A stretch of 44,984 nucleotides of DNA from Corallococcus exercitus. Lineage in GTDB: Bacteria; Myxococcota; Myxococcia; Myxococcales; Myxococcaceae. The position numbers were made by a program, and so were the translations under genes. Position 1 is the first letter of the stretch. Each line of letters opens with the position of its first letter. A model generated the notes under the pieces. It searched no databases. It saw nothing but the letters and a program-made list of their open reading frames with translations, and was not told where the DNA came from. Below are positions 39,219-44,984 of this stretch, piece by piece. The stretch lies in NCBI RefSeq assembly GCF_003611585.1, contig NZ_RAVW01000021.1, forward strand, positions 1 through 44,984, read 5' to 3'.

Positions 39219-40031
39219 TCAGCCGGTGGAATGCTCGAGCTCGCGGAGCAGCTGTTCGACCCCACGCGCGGAAGCGTCGTCCGCGGGTGAGAGGACCACC
39301 ATGCCGAGGCCGTCGCTGTCGTCGACGGAGAACATCGACGCCTCGAACACAAGCTCGCCGACACCCGGCCGGACGAGCCGCCTGGACCTCACGCCGTGCG
39401 TGTGCAGCTCGTTCTCGGCCCACAGCCGGCGGAACTCCTCGCTCGTCGCCATCAGCTCGTCGACGAGCGAGGCGGCCTCCTCGGAAGCGCCCGCACGCGC
39501 GATGTCGACGCGGAACGCGGCGAGGCACGTGCGCCGCATGTCATCACCGTGCGGCAGGAACGCGGCGGCTTCGGGATGGAAGACCCGGCGCAGCATGTTG
39601 CGGTCGCGCTCGGGGACCGCGGCGTAGTCGCCCATCACCGCCACGGCGGCGCGGTTCCACGCGACGATCTGGAAGGTCGGCGTCTTCACGAACGCGGGCG
39701 CGCGCAGGTTGTCGAGCACGCGTTGCAGCGCGGGCGTGACCTCGGCGGGCGGCGTGTAGCGGCGCGGCGGCGGACGCGCGTGGGCGAGCAGGAACAGCAT
39801 CTCGCGGTTCGTCTCGTCCAGCTCCAGTGCGCGAGCGAGGCGCTCGAGCACCTCGTCGGACGGCACCCCACCGCGCCCCTGTTCGAGCCACGTGTACCAG
39901 GTGACGCTCACACCCGCGCGGGCCGCGACCTCCTCGCGACGAAGCCCGGGAGTGCGGCGCCGCCCGGTCGGCTCGGGCTGGAGCCGCTCGCGGCGAGCGC
40001 GGAGGAATTCGGGGAGGGTGGTAGTCGCCAT
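39219..40031 (-). CDS. XRE-family regulator with MmyB-like ligand domain
   Basis: 270 residues. N-terminal helix-turn-helix LRREEVAARAGVSVTWYTWL-EQGRGGVPSDEVLERLARAL (about 29-68). C-terminal MmyB-like PAS-type domain (about 100-265) has FVKTPTFQIVAWNRAAVAVM, RNMLRRVFHPEAAAFL and RLVRPGVGELVFEASMF. In actinobacteria such regulators (MltR/MmyB type) bind fatty acids or small molecules. A perfect palindrome overlaps its start codon, suggesting autoregulation. The neighbouring glutathione transferase is divergent (89-bp gap) and a possible target. Confidence 0.9.
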   Translation of the reverse strand: MATTTLPEFLRARRERLQPEPTGRRRTPGLRREEVAARAGVSVTWYTWLEQGRGGVPSDEVLERLARALELDETNREMLFLLAHARPPPRRYTPPAEVTPALQRVLDNLRAPAFVKTPTFQIVAWNRAAVAVMGDYAAVPERDRNMLRRVFHPEAAAFLPHGDDMRRTCLAAFRVDIARAGASEEAASLVDELMATSEEFRRLWAENELHTHGVRSRRLVRPGVGELVFEASMFSVDDSDGLGMVVLSPADDASARGVEQLLRELEHSTG

Positions 40032-40040
40032 ACCGGTATG
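40029..40040. promoter_or_regulatory. perfect 12-bp palindrome at the XRE start codon
   Basis: CATACCGGTATG, self-complementary over all 12 bases; its left CAT is the complement of the XRE ATG. Candidate operator in the divergent gap to the glutathione transferase gene. Confidence 0.45.
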
Positions 40041-40120
40041 CGGGCACGCCTTTTCCAGCGGATTCGCGCAGCCTACGGTTCGCGCATGCCCCGGACAATG
40101 CGCCGGGTGAAGGAGTCCAC

Positions 40121-40774
40121 ATGCTGACGCTGCACCATCTCGGCCGTTCGCAATCCGAGCGGATCGTCTGGCTCTGCGAGGAGCTCGGGCTGGAGTATGA
40201 GCTGAAGCGCTATCAACGCCGGGCCGACAACCGGCTGGCCCCGCCGGAGTACAAGGCGCTCCACCCGATGGGCACGGCGCCCATCCTCACCGACGAGGAC
40301 CTCGTCCTCGGAGAGTCCGGGGCCATCTGCGAGTACCTGCTCCAGACCCATGGCGATGGCCGGCTCGTGGTGAAGCGCGGCGAAGCCGGGTTCGCCGACT
40401 ACCTCTACTGGTTCCACTTCGCCAACGCGACGCTGCAACCGGTCGTCTTGCAGGTGAGGTACCTGGAGCGCGTCGATCCCTCGGACAAGAACGTGGTGCT
40501 CCAGGGGGCCCGGGAGCGCTTCAACCGGGTCTTCTCCACCCTGGAGAAGCGGCTGGGGGAGGCGCCCTATCTGGCCGGCGCGGAGCTGACAGCTGCGGAC
40601 ATCATGACCGTGTTCTCGTTGACCACGATGCGGCTGTTCAAGCCGTATGACCTCTCGCCCTGGCCGAACATCCTGGCCTATCTGCAACGCATCGGCGCGC
40701 GTCCGGCGTATCGTCGGGCGATGCGGAAGGCCGATCCGGATTTGACGCCGGTGCTGGGGGCCCTTCCGGAATAA
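40121..40774 (+). CDS. glutathione S-transferase
   Basis: 217 residues. Thioredoxin-like N-domain (about 1-80) has LTLHHLGRSQSERIVWLCEE, the GSH-binding PMGTAPILTDEDLVLGESGA with cis-Pro and the Glu-Ser pair. The helical C-domain (about 90-217) has LEKRLGEAPYLAGAELTAAD. The Ser9-Gln-Ser segment could supply the activating hydroxyl. Cytosolic detoxification enzyme. GAAGGAG lies 6 bp upstream of the ATG. The next gene follows by 20 bp and may be co-transcribed. Confidence 0.92.
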   Translation: MLTLHHLGRSQSERIVWLCEELGLEYELKRYQRRADNRLAPPEYKALHPMGTAPILTDEDLVLGESGAICEYLLQTHGDGRLVVKRGEAGFADYLYWFHFANATLQPVVLQVRYLERVDPSDKNVVLQGARERFNRVFSTLEKRLGEAPYLAGAELTAADIMTVFSLTTMRLFKPYDLSPWPNILAYLQRIGARPAYRRAMRKADPDLTPVLGALPE

Positions 40775-40794
40775 CGGAACCCGCGGGGTGAAGC

Positions 40795-41373
<579 letters not shown>

Positions 41374-41490
41374 GGCGCCATCCATTCCGCCCATCAAAGT
41401 ACATCCATATCCAAACACCACGGCGCCGTCTTGGATTGAAGGCACACCGGGAGTACCCTCCCGAATGCCTCTCAACCCAAGGAGCCACAG

Positions 41491-41763
41491 ATGCTGCGGA
41501 ATCTCGTTTCCGGAGTCGCCCTGAGTTTTGCCTTCGTGGTGGGAATGGCTGTCCCCTCTTCCTCGCAGGTCGCCCCGGGTGAGGCCGCGGCGACTGAAGA
41601 CGCGGTGCTCGTCTCGACCGCGCCTGCCAGCGCGGTTCCGGACGAGACCTCGGGCGAGCCCTCGCGATTGCTCGGGTGCTGCACGGGGGATGGCCAGTTC
41701 TGCATCAACACGGCGGCATGTCAGGCCCGCGGGGCTGGCACCTGCGGTGCGCCCTGTAACTAG
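41491..41763 (+). CDS. secreted six-cysteine small protein
   Basis: 90 residues. Signal peptide LVSGVALSFAFVVGMAVPSS, a Glu/Ala/Ser-rich spacer resembling a propeptide, then a compact C-terminal domain with six Cys (GCCTGDGQFCINTAACQARG, ending GTCGAPCN), enough for three disulfides. It resembles small exported Cys-rich peptides of myxobacteria by general plan only; no named family recognised. AAGGAG lies 7 bp upstream of the ATG, and a perfect-stem hairpin follows. Could be a processed extracellular peptide. Confidence 0.75.
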   Translation: MLRNLVSGVALSFAFVVGMAVPSSSQVAPGEAAATEDAVLVSTAPASAVPDETSGEPSRLLGCCTGDGQFCINTAACQARGAGTCGAPCN

Positions 41764-41790
41764 TCCTCGTCCCGGCTGAAGTCCGCCCGT

Positions 41791-41824
41791 CCTGCATGTC
41801 GGCCCAAGAGGACCGACATGCAGG
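41791..41824. terminator. hairpin between convergent genes
   Basis: Perfect 12-bp stem CCTGCATGTCGG / CCGACATGCAGG with a 10-base loop, 27 bp after the secreted-peptide stop and 24 bp before the end of the minus-strand gene. Probably shared by both directions. Confidence 0.65.
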
Positions 41825-41848
41825 AGCACGGATGGGATTGGCGGCGCC

Positions 41849-43012
41849 TCAGGACCGGTGGAAGGCCTTGGCGAAGAACTTCTCGACGTGCGACTTCTCC
41901 GGCTCGATGGCGAGCGTGGGGGCGGGCACGCCCATGGCGCCGGCGAGGGCGGGGCGCAGGCCCGATGCGATGCCCGGCTTGACGTGGTGGCGCAGGTCGA
42001 CGGCCACGTCGGTCTTCACGTGGGTGCCCACGCCCAGCGCGGTGTTCACGTCCGCGGAGTGCTTGAGGAAGCCGTTCTCCAGGCCGAACTTCCCGCCCGC
42101 CTGGGCCGACGCGCCCGCCACCGCGCCCGCGGTGACCGAGCCATGCACCCGGCCCACGTGCCCGCCCGCGGTGGCGTACGCCCCCGCCGTCGCGCCCGCG
42201 CCCACCTGCCCGGAGACCATCGCCGTGGCCGTCTTCGGATCCACCGTGGCCACGCCCTCGGCGAAGGCGGTGGCGGAGGCCTTGGCCTCGCCCTTCACGT
42301 AGCCGCCCACGTGCCGGTTGAAGTCGTGGCTCGCGCTCGCCGTGACGCCCACGCCCGTCTCCGCCTTGGCCGTCAGCGCGGCGGTGTAGGCGTGCGAGCC
42401 CGTGTCGGCCGACACACCCGCCTGGGCCTGCGCCTTGAAGCTGTTGGCCTCGCCGGTGAGCTGCGCGCTGGACACGCCGAAGCGGCCCGCGTGCGTCTTC
42501 TGCATCTGGAAGGCGGCGCTGGGGCCCTGCAGCTCGGCCTGGGCCGAGTAGTGGTGCACGCCACCGCCGCTGTGGCTCGTGGTGGAGGCCTGCATCGAGC
42601 CCACGTTGCCGCTCAGCCGGCCCCCGCCGAAGGTGTCCTTCTGGAAGGGACGGCCCGGCTTGTCGATGAGCACGTTCTGCTTCGCACCCGCGGGCGCGGT
42701 GAGCTTGTTGTCACCGCCGCTCACCGCCACGTCCGAGCCCTGGCCCGTGGTCCGCTCCCAGGGGCTGTAGGAGGGCGCTCCCTCGGGTGCGCCCGCGTGC
42801 TTCACCGGGCGGGGCTCCGTGGCGGCCGGCGTGTTCGTGGTGGGCTTGGAGGCCGTCGCGGCGGGCGGCGTCGCCACGGGCTTCGTGACCGTCGTGGGCT
42901 TCGTGGCCGTCGCGGGGAGCGTCGACGCGCGCGCCGGAGGCCGGGGCTGGGACACCGTGGAGGTCGGGAGCGTGGCGGAGCGGGAGAGGGACGAACCGAT
43001 GCGGCGGGCCAT
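41849..43012 (-). CDS. Ala/Gly/Thr-rich repetitive protein, unknown
   Basis: 387 residues from ATG 43012; the longer frame to 43252 lacks a good start. N-terminal ~70 residues are Ser/Thr/Pro/Ala-rich and disordered-looking. From about 130 on, short Ala/Gly/Ser/Thr-rich segments recur (AQAGVSADTGSHAYTAALTA, GEAKASATAFAEGVATVD, VGAGATAGAYATAGGHVG, VTAGAVAGASAQAGGKFG), resembling beta-helical or glycine-zipper repeats. The C-terminus is HVEKFFAKAFHRS. No signal peptide. The pattern recalls the central repeats of pore-forming or injected effector proteins, but this is only resemblance. Next to another unknown protein of similar style. Confidence 0.65.
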   Translation of the reverse strand: MARRIGSSLSRSATLPTSTVSQPRPPARASTLPATATKPTTVTKPVATPPAATASKPTTNTPAATEPRPVKHAGAPEGAPSYSPWERTTGQGSDVAVSGGDNKLTAPAGAKQNVLIDKPGRPFQKDTFGGGRLSGNVGSMQASTTSHSGGGVHHYSAQAELQGPSAAFQMQKTHAGRFGVSSAQLTGEANSFKAQAQAGVSADTGSHAYTAALTAKAETGVGVTASASHDFNRHVGGYVKGEAKASATAFAEGVATVDPKTATAMVSGQVGAGATAGAYATAGGHVGRVHGSVTAGAVAGASAQAGGKFGLENGFLKHSADVNTALGVGTHVKTDVAVDLRHHVKPGIASGLRPALAGAMGVPAPTLAIEPEKSHVEKFFAKAFHRS

Positions 43013-43233
43013 GGGAACCTCAGGAGGTGCTGCGAAGGGGGAGCGAACCGCGATGCCCTGCCCTACTGCATCCGACATGCCGCGCCTCCATCGCACCGCG
43101 TGGCCAGGGGCTGCCTGTGGTTTCAAGCAGTTGGCGGGAGGGGCGGGCCCATCACGGTGAGCCGCCTGGTGACTGGGCTCATCAGCGCCGCGACAGCGGT
43201 CATCACCCGCCCGCGGCACCGGCTGAAACGCGA

Positions 43234-43268
43234 ACGGCCCGCCCCTCCGCATAGGAGGGGCGGGCCGT
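43234..43268 (-). terminator. strong hairpin downstream of the 323-residue unknown gene
   Basis: Perfect 15-bp stem ACGGCCCGCCCCTCC / GGAGGGGCGGGCCGT with loop GCATA, 21 bp after the stop on the minus strand, followed by TTCGCGTTT on that strand. Confidence 0.75.
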
Positions 43269-43288
43269 CCTTGAACCGTCAGCCGTGC

Positions 43289-44260
43289 TCAGAACAGGCT
43301 GGCGATGTCCTTCACCGGCTGCGGCGCGGCTTCCGTGTTGGCCAGCGCGCCCATGTAGCTGCCGAAGAGCATCGAGGCCGGGTTGGCGCGGCCCTTGGTG
43401 ATGGAGCCGACGAGGCCCTCCGCGGCGCCCTTGATGGTGTTGAGGTAGCCGGTCGCGGCGCCCTCGAGGACGCCCTTGAAGCCGCCCTCCGAGTTCCCGA
43501 TGCCCGTCAGCACGTTGCTGACTCCCGGAATGAACCACAGGGCCTTGCCCGCCTCGCCCGCGGCCCACTGGAAGTTGTCCTTGTTGCTCCCGTCCGCCTT
43601 GACGTGCGTGTCCTTCGTGGTCGGCAGCTGGTGCTCGCCCAGGAAGGAGTAGCCCTTCTCGGCGAAGTCCTTGAGCATGCCGGCCTCCGTGCCGTGGCGC
43701 GCATCGCCGTCCTTGGTGATGCCCTCGATGTTGCCGTCGCCCTTGCCGTTCTGGACCTTGTTCCCCCGGTCCCCGCCCGTGGAGGCCTTGGCGCTGTCAA
43801 TGAACTCCAGCACCTTGGTCAGGCGATAGACGCCGTCGGCGTTCTGCTTCGGGTCCTTCAGGTCGAGCTTGGGGTCGACGCCGGTCTGCTTGCACAGCTG
43901 CTCGAACTTGATGTCCTTCTGGCGGCCCAGCTTCTTCAGCACGGGCGAGTCGTCGACGATCTGCGCCGCCGAGCGCGTGTCCCCCGCCGGCCGCTTGTCG
44001 TTGGCGCTCGGGATGCCAGAGCCGGAGGACTGGGGCGCCTCGGCCGCCGGCGGGAGCGCCGGGGCGCGGAGCTGAAGCCGGTTGATGACCGCCGGCTCGA
44101 AGGCGTCCACGGGGCTGAAGCCCCGCGCGTTCATGCTCCGCGTCCCCGTGTCCTGAACAGGCCCCGCCGACAGCTGCTGCCTGGGGTTGACGGTCGTGGA
44201 CGGAGCCGCGCTCGGGCGCAGCATGGGAGACGAGAAGCTCGAGGGCTTGGCGAGGATCAT
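43289..44260 (-). CDS. unknown protein with Gly-rich hydrophobic C-terminus
   Basis: 323 residues from ATG 44260. N-terminal ~100 residues are Pro/Ser/Ala-rich and probably disordered. A middle domain (about 100-230) has SPVLKKLGRQKDIKFEQLCK, LTKVLEFIDSAKAS and GDGNIEGITKDGDARHGTEA. The C-terminal ~90 residues are amphipathic and Gly-rich (ALWFIPGVSNVLTGIGN, FKGVLEGAATGYLNTIKGAA, GLVGSITKG), suggesting membrane interaction after export by a non-Sec route, since there is no signal peptide. I recognise no family. It ends in a strong terminator, so it is transcribed separately from the Ala/Gly-rich gene downstream. Confidence 0.68.
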   Translation of the reverse strand: MILAKPSSFSSPMLRPSAAPSTTVNPRQQLSAGPVQDTGTRSMNARGFSPVDAFEPAVINRLQLRAPALPPAAEAPQSSGSGIPSANDKRPAGDTRSAAQIVDDSPVLKKLGRQKDIKFEQLCKQTGVDPKLDLKDPKQNADGVYRLTKVLEFIDSAKASTGGDRGNKVQNGKGDGNIEGITKDGDARHGTEAGMLKDFAEKGYSFLGEHQLPTTKDTHVKADGSNKDNFQWAAGEAGKALWFIPGVSNVLTGIGNSEGGFKGVLEGAATGYLNTIKGAAEGLVGSITKGRANPASMLFGSYMGALANTEAAPQPVKDIASLF

Positions 44261-44429
44261 GGGGTCACCTGGGTCGGGACGTCGTTGCGCTGTCTCATTG
44301 CAGCGCGGATGCCAGCCAGGCACGGCCCGCAACCCATTGACTTCCCAGGGCCGGACGACTCGCGTCGGGTGCCCGGCCGGTGACCCCAGTCACCAGGAGG
44401 ATGGCGCCAGTCACCATGGCGCCCCCCCC

Positions 44430-44984
44430 TCAAGCGGCCTGTGACTCCGAGCGGTGCGCCTTCATGGCCCGGTGGCGTCCCAGGTAGTTCCCGAAGGCCG
44501 CCAGCGCCGCGTCCGGATCCTTCAGCTTGCTCAGGCAGAGGGAGCGCCCGTTCTTGAAGCGGCTCTCCCCGGTGACCTTCAGGTCCAGGTACTTCTTGAA
44601 CATGCGGTCGGCGGTGGCGGCGGTGGCGACCCGGTCGAACGGGACGGGCTGCTCCCAATCCGTGCAGCTCACCTCCGCGTAGTTCATCCGCACCTCGAAG
44701 CCGGACTCCTTGCCCTCGAACACGAGCGGCGGGAAGTGCTTCTCCACGTGCTGCCGCTCCGCGTCCGTGGACGGCTCGTAGCGGTAGGCGAGCGCCAGGT
44801 CATGGGCCTGGGCGAAGCGCGCCTCGTAGGCGCCCCACATCCGCGCCTCGATGGCCTCCGCCTCCAGGATGGCGTCCGCCCACGAGGACGTCACGGGCTC
44901 CAGGAGCACCTGCGCCATGTCCGCGGGCTTGAGCCGGACGCCCACGTTCTCCATGCGCGCGGACAGGGGCGGGTGGGAGTCGAA
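44430..44984 (-). CDS. M48-family metalloprotease, C-terminal part (runs off window)
   Basis: The minus-strand frame is open to the window edge and begins there with FDSHPPLSARMENVGV. The SHPP motif followed by a helix is the conserved element after the catalytic core of M48 (Ste24/HtpX-like) zinc proteases. The remaining ~170 residues form an Ala/Glu-rich helical domain (DAILEAEAIEARMWGAYEAR, DPDAALAAFGNYLGRHRAMK) with TPR-like character near the end. The HExxH site lies outside the window. An internal ATG at 44954 is not the start. Confidence 0.75.
   Translation of the reverse strand, partial: FDSHPPLSARMENVGVRLKPADMAQVLLEPVTSSWADAILEAEAIEARMWGAYEARFAQAHDLALAYRYEPSTDAERQHVEKHFPPLVFEGKESGFEVRMNYAEVSCTDWEQPVPFDRVATAATADRMFKKYLDLKVTGESRFKNGRSLCLSKLKDPDAALAAFGNYLGRHRAMKAHRSESQAA

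Noticed and set aside
41858-44383. 841-residue open frame on plus strand
   Set aside because: Antisense to the two Ala/Gly-rich genes; no domain, signal or ribosome-binding site.

Overview
The window is about 45 kb of very GC-rich DNA. Its gene repertoire points to a fruiting myxobacterium of the Myxococcaceae, probably near Corallococcus or Myxococcus. Markers are an AgmX/PglI-type FHA/TonB-like protein, a polysaccharide exporter made of a short OPX lipoprotein plus a beta-barrel, lipoproteins with PDAG-type linkers, and many one-component regulators paired with single enzymes. The genus is an inference from gene content, not a database match.

Layout. (1) 68-4870, plus strand: a small exported protein, an FHA/AgmX protein, a cyclic-nucleotide-binding protein, an exported helical protein, and a beta-barrel/OPX pair for polysaccharide export. 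A near-consensus sigma-70 promoter lies at 2234-2262. (2) 4871-5750: an IS5-family element inserted in a CTAG that supplies the stop codons of both flanking convergent genes. (3) 5751-12105, minus strand: a five-gene peptidoglycan-recycling/envelope operon (LD-carboxypeptidase, serine hydrolase, Mpl ligase, TlpA-like lipoprotein, inositol-monophosphatase family) preceded by rsmB. (4) 12247-12319: tRNA-Asn(GTT) with its own promoter and terminator. (5) 12360-16809: an accessory segment of visibly lower GC. It holds a transposase remnant, a small unknown ORF, and a tightly coupled two-gene operon: a GHKL-type ATPase with a possible STAS-like N-terminus, and a 741-residue protein with two degenerate phosphoribosyltransferase-like domains. 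This is the best candidate in the window for an undescribed system, possibly defence or stress signalling. (6) 16810-17874: an IS630-family element with a broken transposase. It landed in the stop codon of a 5'-nucleotidase-type lipoprotein gene, whose new C-terminus is read from the IS inverted repeat.

(7) 19961-24407: an IS3-type remnant, an unknown PDZ protein plus helical protein operon, an ankyrin fragment and a beta-solenoid-like acidic protein. (8) 24663-41763: a mosaic of small transcription units, mostly regulator/enzyme pairs: AraC/PD40 lipoprotein, AraC/antibiotic-monooxygenase-like, TetR/FAD monooxygenase, ArsR/SdpI, XRE next to a glutathione transferase. Also here are a PQQ-type sugar dehydrogenase, a Tat-exported FAD oxidase, SDR and GFA enzymes, a methyltransferase, a TMEM175-type channel and a six-cysteine secreted peptide. 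(9) 41849-44984, minus strand: two unknown Ala/Gly-rich proteins and the C-terminal part of an M48 metalloprotease running off the window.

All calls rest on reading the sequence and on recognising families from motifs. No similarity search was run.
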